A stretch of 60,815 bases of DNA from an uncultured Erysipelotrichaceae bacterium (GTDB lineage: Bacteria > Bacillota_I > Bacilli_A > RFN20 > CAG-826), in NCBI GenBank assembly GCA_902800025.1, contig CADCDA010000004.1, forward strand, positions 115,365 to 176,179. Direction: 5' to 3'. Below, in pieces: positions 33,620 through 43,113 of the stretch; positions within the stretch are counted from its first letter, which is position 1, and every line of letters begins with the position of its first letter. Position numbers and translations under genes: made by a program. Under the pieces are notes generated by a model. The model worked only from the letters and a program-made list of their open reading frames with translations. It made no database searches and was not told the origin of the DNA.

Positions 33620-34768
33620 ATGGAACCAAACAAAAAAACACTACGCGTTTTTGAAGCTTTCTCTGGAATTGGTGCTCAGTTCTCTGCTTTAGAGAAGGCA
33701 AAATTGAACTTTGAAATAGTTGGAATAAGTGATTGGTTTATTGATGCACTTGTTGGCTATGATGCTCTTCATGGAAAAAAGGCAGACCTTCCAAAAATAC
33801 CATCAAGAGATGAACAAATTAGATATTTGAATAATTATTGTTTTAGTAAAGACTCTGTATCTCCCATTAAAGATATTTCAAGACTTTCTGATGCGGAATT
33901 AAAACGTTTATATATAGCAAATAAGCGATCCAAAAATGTTGGCTCTATATTAGATGTTCATGGACAAGACTTGATCGATTTAAACATTGATCTTTTGATT
34001 TATTCGTTCCCTTGCCAGGATTTGTCGACTGGCGGTAAAACTCTTGGAATGAAAAAAGGCTCAGGGACAAGGTCTGGGTTATTGTGGGAAATAGAAAGAA
34101 TTCTTAAAGAAATGAAGAAGCTTGGAAAATTACCAAAATATTTGCTTCTTGAAAATGTCAAAACAATTCTTGCTCCAAGCAACAGAGAAGATTTAAATCA
34201 GTGGTTACATTTTTTAGAAAAAGAAATGGGATATAAAAAACATCACCCTATGACACTTGATGCAAGTGAATTTGGAGTGCCTCAAGATCGTAAAAGAACC
34301 ATTATCATCTCATGTCTTGATAAAGAAATTGATATTGAATCGGTTTTGCCGAGAAACAAGAAATACGATGCGAGAGACTTTATAAAAAACGATTACTCTA
34401 ATCCTGTTTTCAAAAGCGAAGCGGATCAAGCTTCATTAAACCCAACCCCATCTAGAGAATTGATGTGGAAAATTAACAAAAGAACTTTGTCGAAAGATAC
34501 TATTTTTCATACCATCACCTGCAATATGGACAGAAACAATAATGCTGGTATGCTTGAATACAAACTTTATAAAGGCAGAAAATATAGGTTGTTAACAATG
34601 AGGGAAGCATTTTTGTTAATGGGATTCAAAGAATCTGATTATGAAGATATAAAATCTCTGGGCTTCAGTTATAGAAAGATTAACAAATTGATTGGAAATT
34701 CTATTGTTGTTAATGTTCTTTCAGCTATTTTTGTGACACTATTTGGTGAAGAGTATGGAAAAATTTAA
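33620..34768 (+). CDS. DNA (cytosine-5-)-methyltransferase
   Basis: A 382-residue m5C methyltransferase with motif I FEAFSGIGAQFSAL, catalytic motif IV FPCQDLS (Cys132), motif VI LLLENVKTI, motif VIII QDRKRTIII and motif X NKLIGNSIVVNVL. The target-recognition region between VIII and IX is short. It is the first gene of a seven-gene operon and supplies self-protection for the downstream nucleases. ATG 33620 has no Shine-Dalgarno. The next gene overlaps it by 14 nt. Target sequence unknown. Confidence 0.93.
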   Translation: MEPNKKTLRVFEAFSGIGAQFSALEKAKLNFEIVGISDWFIDALVGYDALHGKKADLPKIPSRDEQIRYLNNYCFSKDSVSPIKDISRLSDAELKRLYIANKRSKNVGSILDVHGQDLIDLNIDLLIYSFPCQDLSTGGKTLGMKKGSGTRSGLLWEIERILKEMKKLGKLPKYLLLENVKTILAPSNREDLNQWLHFLEKEMGYKKHHPMTLDASEFGVPQDRKRTIIISCLDKEIDIESVLPRNKKYDARDFIKNDYSNPVFKSEADQASLNPTPSRELMWKINKRTLSKDTIFHTITCNMDRNNNAGMLEYKLYKGRKYRLLTMREAFLLMGFKESDYEDIKSLGFSYRKINKLIGNSIVVNVLSAIFVTLFGEEYGKI

Positions 34769-35780
34769 GTTTGCCATCGATACAAAATCTTTTTTTGTTG
34801 GTATAACAAATGATACTGGTGGTGGTCATACCGCAACAGTTTCAACCAACCTTAAACAAGGAGTTACTACAAAAGGTGAACTTGAATATTTTCTTGCCTT
34901 AAAAAATGAAATAACAATAGAAGGTAATGATGAGTTAATCAACGCCTGTTCTTCTAGATCAAAATCATTAGTTAAAATCATTAAATGCTTGTTTTTTAGA
35001 GAAATATACATAAACGGCGAAAAGCTTAATTGTGATAAAGAATTTGCTGTTTATTTGAAAGAGGAAATAAATCCAGAAGCTATACAATATGGAAGAATAA
35101 AACTTCATTACCCTCTTACTTTTTCCTATTCCGATTATGAACATGAAATTGATAATCGTGAAGTGGTTCTAGCTATCAAAAAACAAATCGGTGGTTATGC
35201 ATATATCGTCAATTCGTTTGAACTCTATTTTGATAGAGCCAGAATTGATATTGACGCAACTATTATCGGCGAAGATGAAATACCATATTCAAAAGTTTTT
35301 GTTGACCAAAAAGGAGTTGGAAACAAATTTAACAAGCTATTCTCAGAACAATCCGATTCATACGATTATGAAATAATGGCTGTAAAGAGATACGTTAATA
35401 AAAGTATCACGCCAAAAGAGTATGTTGAAATGCTTCCTTCCCTTGAAGAGAAAGCTACAAAAATAGCAGAAGAATACTTACTTTCTAAAGGACATCAAAA
35501 CATTAATAACGTATTATCAAAATACCCTTATAGCCCTGTAGATATGGAATACTATCTAAATGGTCTGAAGTATTATATAATAATAAAAACTACCGCTACG
35601 AACATTGACTACTTCTTCTTATCAAAGTATGAATGGCAGTTGATTTGTGGTGAACCAAAAAGATGCAAGGTCTTGTTGGTTAAGAAGGTATGTTCAGACG
35701 ATCCTACTCTAGTAGAATTTGATTTAGAAAAGATTAATTCGATGAGTAGAGAATTCACAGGGATGAGGGTGTTTAAATAA
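34755..35780 (+). CDS. NO VEIN (DUF3883)-like protein of the defence operon
   Basis: A 341-residue protein starting at ATG 34755 (GGTGA five bases upstream). The N-terminal two thirds are unrecognised. The last ~110 residues (ATKIAEEYLLSKGHQNINNV... VDMEYYLNGLKYYIIIKTTATNIDYFFLSKYEW) match the layout of the NO VEIN C-terminal domain, a PD-(D/E)XK relative. The position where active members have E-x-K reads I-I-K here, so a catalytic acid may be missing and the domain may only bind DNA. It sits between methyltransferase and GHKL ATPase, with no gap to the latter. Role inferred from context. Confidence 0.6.
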   Translation: MEKFKFAIDTKSFFVGITNDTGGGHTATVSTNLKQGVTTKGELEYFLALKNEITIEGNDELINACSSRSKSLVKIIKCLFFREIYINGEKLNCDKEFAVYLKEEINPEAIQYGRIKLHYPLTFSYSDYEHEIDNREVVLAIKKQIGGYAYIVNSFELYFDRARIDIDATIIGEDEIPYSKVFVDQKGVGNKFNKLFSEQSDSYDYEIMAVKRYVNKSITPKEYVEMLPSLEEKATKIAEEYLLSKGHQNINNVLSKYPYSPVDMEYYLNGLKYYIIIKTTATNIDYFFLSKYEWQLICGEPKRCKVLLVKKVCSDDPTLVEFDLEKINSMSREFTGMRVFK

Positions 35781-37247
35781 ATGTCTTTAATACAAAAAAC
35801 TCCAAGCGCTAAGAAGATGTTGGTTGGATTAAGGTCCATGGGATATTCTTTTAGCACCGCTTTAGCAGATATCGTTGATAATTCAATAGCTGCACATGCT
35901 AGCAAGATTTGGATTGATTCAGAACCGCAAGATAAAAATACTTATTTATACATTCTCGATAACGGAACCGGAATGAATAGAGATAAATTGATTGATGCTC
36001 TTTCGTTTGGCTCTGATAGTGATCACGATGGTTCTGATTTCTTAGATTTAGGCAGATTTGGACTTGGTTTGAATACAGCCTCATTGTCTCAGTGCAAAAG
36101 ATTTTATGTTATTACTAAACAGCAAAATGAGATCAATGGTGGATATTGGGATGTTGACGAACTTGAAAATAGCGATGACTGGATGCTCAATATTTTGTCT
36201 TTGGACGAAATGGAGTGGCTTCCTGGTTTTAAAAAACTACTTGAGCTTGAAACCGGTACACTAGTTATTTGGAAAAAGTTTGACAAAATACTATCTACAA
36301 CATCAAAATTTGAAACCTCATTTAGAAGTAGGGTTGCTGAAGCAAAAAAACACTGTGAGCTTGTTTTCCATAGATTCTACGATGAAATTGAGATTCGTTT
36401 TAATGATGCAAGAATTCACAGACGCGATCCATTTTTAACATCATTTGATAATGCTCAACACAGAACTGAAGAATACCTTAAATACGGAAATCAAAAGATT
36501 AATTATCAGGCCCATATTTTGCCTCACACAAGTTCTCTCACCAACGAACAAAAAGATTTAATTGGTGGAGTCGAAACCATGAGAAGTGAACAAGGTTTCT
36601 ATTTATATAGAAATAGACGTCTGATTATTTGGGGAAATTGGCTTCATATGAACTCTAGAAGTGAGTTCTTTAAGCTTGCCAGAATAAGAGTCGATATCCC
36701 AACAACTCTTGATTTTGTTTGGAATCTCGATGTTAAAAAGACCTCTGCTGTCATTCCTGACTCATTGAGGGACCAATTGTGGGCAGTGGTTGAAGATGCT
36801 TCAAAAACAAGCACTAGAACATATCGTTTTAAGGGCGAAAAAGAATACTCAGGAAAAGTAAAAGTTTGGAATAGAACCAAAACCCGCGAAGGCGAAATAA
36901 AATATGAAATTAACGACTCGCTACCATTAATTGTTTATCTTAAGGACAAGCTTGGTGAAGAAGACTCTGTGCTTTTAGATTCGTTATTGAAACAAATAGT
37001 TGATTACTTACCTAAAAACCAATTAAACGTCGATATAAATGACACTGATGTCAAGTTAGCAAATGGCGAGGAACAAGATGATTTGGACCAATTAGTTGAC
37101 CAGCTTGCACTCGTTCTTTCTGGATTGCCACCAATTGCTAGAGCAACAATTTGCGATAAATATCTTCAATACGAGAACTACGTTCTTCTCAAGGAAAGAA
37201 GAGAAGAAATTTTAAAGAAGGCAGATGAATATGCAACTAACAGATAA
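35781..37247 (+). CDS. GHKL (MORC/Hsp90-like) ATPase of the defence operon
   Basis: A 488-residue protein with a Bergerat fold: N-box ALADIVDNSIAA (~27-37), DNGTGM (60-65) and GRFGLGLNTAS (91-101), then an S5-like transducer region and a charged helical C-terminus. Such MORC/MutL-like ATPases act as ATP-gated DNA clamps and are known from predicted multi-gene restriction systems. It starts directly after the stop of the NO VEIN-like gene and overlaps the Z1 gene. An N-box Asn (N34) is present, so ATP hydrolysis is expected. Confidence 0.88.
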   Translation: MSLIQKTPSAKKMLVGLRSMGYSFSTALADIVDNSIAAHASKIWIDSEPQDKNTYLYILDNGTGMNRDKLIDALSFGSDSDHDGSDFLDLGRFGLGLNTASLSQCKRFYVITKQQNEINGGYWDVDELENSDDWMLNILSLDEMEWLPGFKKLLELETGTLVIWKKFDKILSTTSKFETSFRSRVAEAKKHCELVFHRFYDEIEIRFNDARIHRRDPFLTSFDNAQHRTEEYLKYGNQKINYQAHILPHTSSLTNEQKDLIGGVETMRSEQGFYLYRNRRLIIWGNWLHMNSRSEFFKLARIRVDIPTTLDFVWNLDVKKTSAVIPDSLRDQLWAVVEDASKTSTRTYRFKGEKEYSGKVKVWNRTKTREGEIKYEINDSLPLIVYLKDKLGEEDSVLLDSLLKQIVDYLPKNQLNVDINDTDVKLANGEEQDDLDQLVDQLALVLSGLPPIARATICDKYLQYENYVLLKERREEILKKADEYATNR

Positions 37248-40059
37248 AGAAGATGGCTTATATGGAATGCTGGCTATTCTCTCAATGAAAGGGAAGCCTC
37301 TAACTTTTGCTGAGCTTGTTAAGCACGCTCATGGTTTTGCTGAGCTTCTTGGAGTTGATGAAGACGGAATTAAAAAGGTCATTAATTATTATCAGGAAGT
37401 TAATGGCGTTTCCAAAATTGATTCAAGAATTTTGCGAGGTGAAGATGCTTTTTGGCTTTCAGACAATATCGAAGACGATAAGATTCCACATCTCGACAGA
37501 TATATTAGATATTTGATTGATAAAAAGAAATTCTCTATTGATGTTGTTGGCAGTTTGAAGAGAGATTTGATTAGAACTGTAAAGAATTTTGCTGATCCAT
37601 ATTCAATGTTTGTATTGTGCAAAAAAGGACTTGTTGTTGGCGATGTCCAATCTGGAAAAACAGCAAACTATATCGGCCTCATTAACTTAGCTGTTGATAT
37701 TGGGTACAAGAACGTTGTTTTGTTAACAGGAACAACTGAGAACCTACGAAATCAGACACAAAAACGTATTGACGATGGCTTCATAGGTGCTAAGAGCAAA
37801 ACAATTGGAAGACAAATTGAATATACGGGTGTTGGCTTGGATTTAAAGCAATATTTTGCTATTACGTTCACAGATGAAGACAAAGATTTTCTCAAAAATG
37901 TTTTGGACAGCATTAAAGCTAACGAGCTTGATTATAATAAACCTAGAATATTTGTTATCAAAAAGAATAAAAGAGTTCTTAACGAGTTAAAGGAATATTT
38001 GGCTTCAAACGAAGGAACAAGATCTGATTCTAGTTTGTTAATTATAGATGATGAATGTGACTATGCTTCTTTGAACACTAGAACAAAAGAAAATAGGACT
38101 GCTATTAATGGTCTTATCGGAGAGTTTTTTAAGTTGTTCAAAACAACAACATATGTTGGATATACAGCCACACCATATGCAAACGTTTTTGTTGATCCTG
38201 ATGATACACCTGAATCAATTGATTTATTTCCAAAGGATTTTATCGTCCTATTAGAACCACCTTCTGATTATATTGGTGGACCACAAATATTCAAAAAATG
38301 GGACAACGAAGAAAAAGAAAAATATAAAGTCGGTTCTTTATCGTATGGACCACATGTTTATTTATTGTCCGAAAACGAAAAAGATTTTTTACCGACAGTA
38401 CATCAGATAGATGATAGGCTTTTTGAGCTTCCTCTGTCTTTGAAAACTGCGATTTGCTCCTTTTTAATTGCTAATTGCCTTAGGACATTAAAAGGTGATT
38501 TGACAGAACATAGAAGTATGTTGATTAACATTTCTCGTTTTAATGATGTTCAAGAGCACATAAAAATGCTTGTGTTGGACTACGTTAAAGAAATGAGAGA
38601 CGCAATTGAACAAACTTATATGAGAACGAATTTAGATAAGTTCCTTAATAGTGATATCACAAGATTGTTATATAAAATTTGGACTACAGATGAGGTGTAT
38701 TATTCAACTTTTGGAGAAAATAAAGAAAAGAATATACCTCCTTTAAGAGAAAGGTTTACATGGGAACAAATTCAGCCATTACTTTATGAAGAGATTCAAA
38801 AAATGGAAGTGGCTGTCGCTAACTATAAACATAAAAACGATAGATATAATTATGACGACAAAAAAGATGAAGGTGCCAGAGTTATAGTCATAGGTGGCTT
38901 CTCGTTATCTAGAGGTCTTACATTGGAAGGATTGATGATTAGTTATTACAACAGAAATGCATCAGCTTATGATGTTTTGCTTCAAATGGGAAGATGGTTT
39001 GGATATAGACCAAATTATGAAGAACTCTGTATGGTCTTTATGACACAAATCAATATTGATTGCTTCAAAGCTGCGATTCTTGCTACTGAAGAATTAAAAG
39101 ATTCATTTAGACAAATGGCCGACGAGGATAAAACACCAATGGAATTTGGCTTATCTGTAAGAAAAGCTCCAGAAACATTGGATACCAACTTATTGGTTAC
39201 AGCTAGAAATAAATGTAAAAATTCTGCTACTTATAGAAGAATCATCAGTCTTGGTGGCAAAGTTGTAGATACGTCAAAGATATATAAATCCAAAGAGAAC
39301 AACGAAACTAATAAGATGGCTGTTGAAAAGCTTTTGGAAGAAGCTAGATATGAAGGCAAAACATTTGAAATAGCTAATTCGGATCCGGGATATAAAATGC
39401 TCGTTGGAATAGATCGTGAATTGATTTGCAAATTCATAACTAGAGTCAAATATCCATTGGCTAATAAGAGCTTTGATAAAGACGGAATCATTCAATTGAT
39501 AAAAAAGCAAGAAAGTCTATCAAATTGGGATGTTGTGTTTGCTAAAGGCAATAGACAAGGTGCAGATGCATTTGATTATCATTTCTCCGGCATTGATGGC
39601 AGGGCGGTGTTCCGTTCTTTCATCTCACGCAAAAGAGAAACATTTATTAGAATTGCTGATACAAATAACAGATTAGCAGATCCGAACTTATTTAGAATTG
39701 GTCTGACACTGGAACAATACAACGATTTAAAAGAACATAGTGATGGAAAAACTTCTTTCCAAGTTACTGAGTATTTAAAATATGATAGAAAACCACTTCT
39801 CATTATTTATCCAATTTGGCTAAAAGCATATACAGACGAGAATAGAAACAATCAATCTAAAGGAGAACTTGATTCTTTTGATATTGAAAGCGAATTTAAA
39901 GGAATACCGATGATAGGCATTGCGCTTGGTTTCCCTGGTAAAGCTGGTGATAATGTCGAAGCCGAGTATTTATATAATAAAATTAAAATCGATCAAATAT
40001 TGGCTGAAGAAGGCGAAGAAGATATTGATGAAGACGATCTATATGTGGAGGAAGACTAA
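37231..40059 (+). CDS. Z1-domain superfamily II helicase-like protein
   Basis: A ~942-residue protein with Walker A GDVQSGKTANY (~137), Walker B LLIIDDECDYASL, the motif III-like VGYTATPYANVF and the Z1 signature FSLSRGLTLEGL...NRNASAYDVLLQMGRWFGYR (motif VI). Z1 proteins are SF2 ATPases found beside GHKL ATPases in predicted restriction systems and are assumed to translocate DNA. ATG 37231 has GAAGG at a suitable distance; ATG 37225 is too close to it. The C-terminus is very acidic (EEGEEDIDEDDLYVEED). The stop shares a base with the next start. Confidence 0.92.
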   Translation: MQLTDKEDGLYGMLAILSMKGKPLTFAELVKHAHGFAELLGVDEDGIKKVINYYQEVNGVSKIDSRILRGEDAFWLSDNIEDDKIPHLDRYIRYLIDKKKFSIDVVGSLKRDLIRTVKNFADPYSMFVLCKKGLVVGDVQSGKTANYIGLINLAVDIGYKNVVLLTGTTENLRNQTQKRIDDGFIGAKSKTIGRQIEYTGVGLDLKQYFAITFTDEDKDFLKNVLDSIKANELDYNKPRIFVIKKNKRVLNELKEYLASNEGTRSDSSLLIIDDECDYASLNTRTKENRTAINGLIGEFFKLFKTTTYVGYTATPYANVFVDPDDTPESIDLFPKDFIVLLEPPSDYIGGPQIFKKWDNEEKEKYKVGSLSYGPHVYLLSENEKDFLPTVHQIDDRLFELPLSLKTAICSFLIANCLRTLKGDLTEHRSMLINISRFNDVQEHIKMLVLDYVKEMRDAIEQTYMRTNLDKFLNSDITRLLYKIWTTDEVYYSTFGENKEKNIPPLRERFTWEQIQPLLYEEIQKMEVAVANYKHKNDRYNYDDKKDEGARVIVIGGFSLSRGLTLEGLMISYYNRNASAYDVLLQMGRWFGYRPNYEELCMVFMTQINIDCFKAAILATEELKDSFRQMADEDKTPMEFGLSVRKAPETLDTNLLVTARNKCKNSATYRRIISLGGKVVDTSKIYKSKENNETNKMAVEKLLEEARYEGKTFEIANSDPGYKMLVGIDRELICKFITRVKYPLANKSFDKDGIIQLIKKQESLSNWDVVFAKGNRQGADAFDYHFSGIDGRAVFRSFISRKRETFIRIADTNNRLADPNLFRIGLTLEQYNDLKEHSDGKTSFQVTEYLKYDRKPLLIIYPIWLKAYTDENRNNQSKGELDSFDIESEFKGIPMIGIALGFPGKAGDNVEAEYLYNKIKIDQILAEEGEEDIDEDDLYVEED

Positions 40060-41006
40060 TGGTAAATTTCAAACAGTTCTTTGAAGAAAGAAAAAGAAAC
40101 GATGCTTTATATAAAATTGACAATCAATCGTGTTTAGATTTTTATTGTGGCTTTGATGAAAATAATAACTATTGTCTTGCGCTTAAAGCATCCAAACCAT
40201 TCCCTTTTATTGAATCAACCAAACTTCTTACAATTGAACAAAAAATCGATATCGTTCCTGATACCTATTGGCTTTATATATCTTTAAAAGATGCTGAAGC
40301 AAAGAACGTTTTCTTCTCGTTTTGCAATGATATTTTTGAATCAATAGACGAGAAAAAAGATTTTGATGATCTTTATGTTTTGCTAAAAAACAGGATTAGC
40401 TGCTGGAAAAAGATGTTTAGTAAGGCAACAAAACCTATTTCTAAAGAAGCAATAAAAGGTCTATATGGAGAACTTCTTTTTATTGATAAATATCTGAGCA
40501 AGCAAATAGGTTTAGTAGACGCAATTAAATCATGGAGTGGACCAGCTGGAACAAGTAAAGATTTTGCTTTTAAGAACACATGGTATGAAATAAAGACCAT
40601 TAATGTTTCTAGCCCGACTATTAAAATATCATCTCTTAATCAACTTTCCGACTCAAATAATGGGTATTTGGTAGTGATTAAAGTTGAGGAAACATCAGAA
40701 ATGTATACATCGGACTGGTCTGATATTATAACCATTTTTGATAATATTTCAGGCAAGTTAAGAGAAGTGAACGATAGTGAAATTGTTGATGTTTTCTTTG
40801 AAAAACTTGCAAAACTTGGCTTTGCTCCAGATGAAGAATACAGAAATTATAAATTTAGACCAAAGGAACCAATTTTTTATCTTGTTGATGAACAATTTCC
40901 ACGTCTAAAAGAGAGCGATATTCAGCATCTAGAAATCGCAAAAATATCTTATGAATTGATTTTGAAAATGCTTGAAAAATACAGGAGCGAACCATGGAAA
41001 CTTTAG
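40059..41006 (+). CDS. PD-(D/E)XK motif protein (DUF4420)
   Basis: A 315-residue protein with the family hallmark GLYGELLFIDKYL and the nuclease core SGPAGTSKDFAF...WYEIKT, giving D-(x)n-E-I-K, around residue 165-180. This is a restriction-nuclease fold and the best candidate for the DNA-cutting subunit of the operon. GGAGG precedes the ATG inside the Z1 gene; the AIPR gene starts 13 nt before its stop. Active-site residues are intact by eye. Confidence 0.85.
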   Translation: MVNFKQFFEERKRNDALYKIDNQSCLDFYCGFDENNNYCLALKASKPFPFIESTKLLTIEQKIDIVPDTYWLYISLKDAEAKNVFFSFCNDIFESIDEKKDFDDLYVLLKNRISCWKKMFSKATKPISKEAIKGLYGELLFIDKYLSKQIGLVDAIKSWSGPAGTSKDFAFKNTWYEIKTINVSSPTIKISSLNQLSDSNNGYLVVIKVEETSEMYTSDWSDIITIFDNISGKLREVNDSEIVDVFFEKLAKLGFAPDEEYRNYKFRPKEPIFYLVDEQFPRLKESDIQHLEIAKISYELILKMLEKYRSEPWKL

Positions 41007-43099
41007 AACAATTTAGGAAAGATAAGCTGGTTGAAATTGAAGCTAGTGCTATTGAAGAGTGTGTTTATCCAAGGATCAAGTTTTTTGAGTATGTGAAAGA
41101 TATTTTGAGTGATTCTGGCCAAGTAAGTGATCTTATTGAATGCTCTTATGTCAGAGAGGCTCATGACAGTAAATATAAAAGCATGAGGGTTGATGGATAT
41201 AACATCGAACCATCTGATGGAACTTTAACGTTATATATTAACGACTACAATGGCGATGAAATGGAAACCATTGTTTGGGAAAAGATAAAAAAATTAACAG
41301 ATCAACTTTTAAACTTTTTTAGCAATACCTGTAAGCACTTCTTTACTGACAACGACATTGAGAAGTCCTCAATTATTTATGGTGCGGCCATAGATATTTT
41401 GCAAAAGATTAAATCCATTGGAAGGATTCACCTTTTTATTGGTTCAACTAATCTTTTGAGTGAAAGGGTGAAGATGAGGGATTTAGAACCAGTCATGTAT
41501 GGCGACAGAAAGATTGATGTCGATTTGACTGTGATAGATATCAGCTATTTGTATAAATTTGAAATGTCTCTCAGACCAAAGGAAGTAATTGAATTAGATG
41601 TAACTGAATATGTTAAAGAAGGAATTCCTTGTTTGAAAGCTGATATTGGTGTTAATAACTATTCAGCTTATTTGGCAATTGTGCCAGGAACTTTCCTTTG
41701 TGATATTTATAGGAAATATGGTGGACAGTTGCTTGAATCTAACGTTCGTTCTTTTTTAAATGTAAAAGGCACTGTTAATAAAGGAATCAGAAATACAATT
41801 CTCTATGAAAAAGAAAAATTCTTTACATACAACAATGGTATTGCCTGTACTGCGGATGAAATAAAACTAACCGAAGATGGCTCGCACATAATAGGTATTA
41901 AGAATTTCCAAATCATTAATGGTGGTCAAACGACAGCATCTTTAGCTTCTGCTGTAATAAAAGACAATGCATATGAAAACTTAAAAAGCATTTTCGTTGC
42001 TATGAAATTAACTGTTTTGTCAGAGCCAGACGAAGAATTGGTTGCAGATATTTCAAAGTACGCAAATAGTCAAAATAAAGTTAGTGCATCAGATTTGAGA
42101 TCTAATAAGAAGTTCTATATCAGAATGGAACAATTCTCTAGAAAGATTTATGCTCCAAGAACACCAGCTGTTTCATATCAAACCAGATGGTTCTTTGAAA
42201 GAACTAGAGGGCAATATGATAGAGATCAAATGGATATGACTCAAAGTGCTAGAGATGCTTTTAAGAGAGTCAATCCAAAGTCACAAGTTATCAAAAAGCC
42301 TGACATGGCTAAATTCTATAATTCTTACATCATGAGACCTTTCGATGTTGCTTGGGGTGCAGAAATTAACGCTTCTAAATTCCAGGAAATAATTGATGGC
42401 TTATGGGAAAAAGACGACACTCAATTTAATGAGCAGTTCTATAAAGACCTTGTTTCTATGGGTATTATCTTCCTTCGCACCAGGTTGTTAACTTCTCAAA
42501 CGGAATGGTATAAAGCGAATAGTGGTATCTTGGCTCAAGTAACCCCATATATTGTTTCTAAAATCGTATATGAGGTTTCTCAACTTGATGATAAAGTGAT
42601 TGATCTTAAAAAGATTTGGAATAATCAGAGCATATCGGACGCTTTTGAAAATGAGATTTTAAAAGTTGGTGAATTTGTGTTTAAGATCATCTCGGATCCT
42701 CATAGACAAATGATCAACATCGCTGAATGGTGTAAGCGTGAAGCATGTTGGGAAACAGTCAAAGATAAACACTATGATTTGTCTGCGGAGTTCATCAACG
42801 GATTGGTTTCAAAGAAAGATTTAAAAGAAGAGGAAGTTGCTGCCAAAAAAGAACAAAAAGCATTGAATTCGGTTAATTTTGCAATTGAAATCTTCAATCT
42901 TGGAGAAAAATATTGGGACAACATTATTCACCAAGCAACCAGAGATGGTTTAGTTGGTCCAAGAGATATGGAGTTTCTGACATTAGCAAAGAACTCATGT
43001 AGAACTATGCGAATTGTTAGCGATTCTCAAGCTAATGTAATAAGAAAAATACTCGAGCGTCTTGAACAAGCTGGCGTAGACATCAAAAAGAGAGACTAA
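40994..43099 (+). CDS. AIPR family protein
   Basis: A 701-residue protein with the AIPR core (~220-480): IGVNNYSAYLAIVPG, RSFLNVKGTVNKGI, FFTYNNGIACTAD and FQIINGGQTTASLASA. AIPR (abortive infection phage resistance) proteins were defined from lactococcal phage resistance and recur in restriction/defence operons; a nuclease-like or RNA/DNA-targeting role is suspected, not proven. Translation is coupled to the PD-(D/E)XK gene by a 13-nt overlap. The C-terminal ~200 residues are helical and unassigned. Confidence 0.87.
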   Translation: METLEQFRKDKLVEIEASAIEECVYPRIKFFEYVKDILSDSGQVSDLIECSYVREAHDSKYKSMRVDGYNIEPSDGTLTLYINDYNGDEMETIVWEKIKKLTDQLLNFFSNTCKHFFTDNDIEKSSIIYGAAIDILQKIKSIGRIHLFIGSTNLLSERVKMRDLEPVMYGDRKIDVDLTVIDISYLYKFEMSLRPKEVIELDVTEYVKEGIPCLKADIGVNNYSAYLAIVPGTFLCDIYRKYGGQLLESNVRSFLNVKGTVNKGIRNTILYEKEKFFTYNNGIACTADEIKLTEDGSHIIGIKNFQIINGGQTTASLASAVIKDNAYENLKSIFVAMKLTVLSEPDEELVADISKYANSQNKVSASDLRSNKKFYIRMEQFSRKIYAPRTPAVSYQTRWFFERTRGQYDRDQMDMTQSARDAFKRVNPKSQVIKKPDMAKFYNSYIMRPFDVAWGAEINASKFQEIIDGLWEKDDTQFNEQFYKDLVSMGIIFLRTRLLTSQTEWYKANSGILAQVTPYIVSKIVYEVSQLDDKVIDLKKIWNNQSISDAFENEILKVGEFVFKIISDPHRQMINIAEWCKREACWETVKDKHYDLSAEFINGLVSKKDLKEEEVAAKKEQKALNSVNFAIEIFNLGEKYWDNIIHQATRDGLVGPRDMEFLTLAKNSCRTMRIVSDSQANVIRKILERLEQAGVDIKKRD

Positions 43100-43113
43100 A
43101 GTGGACAAAAGAT

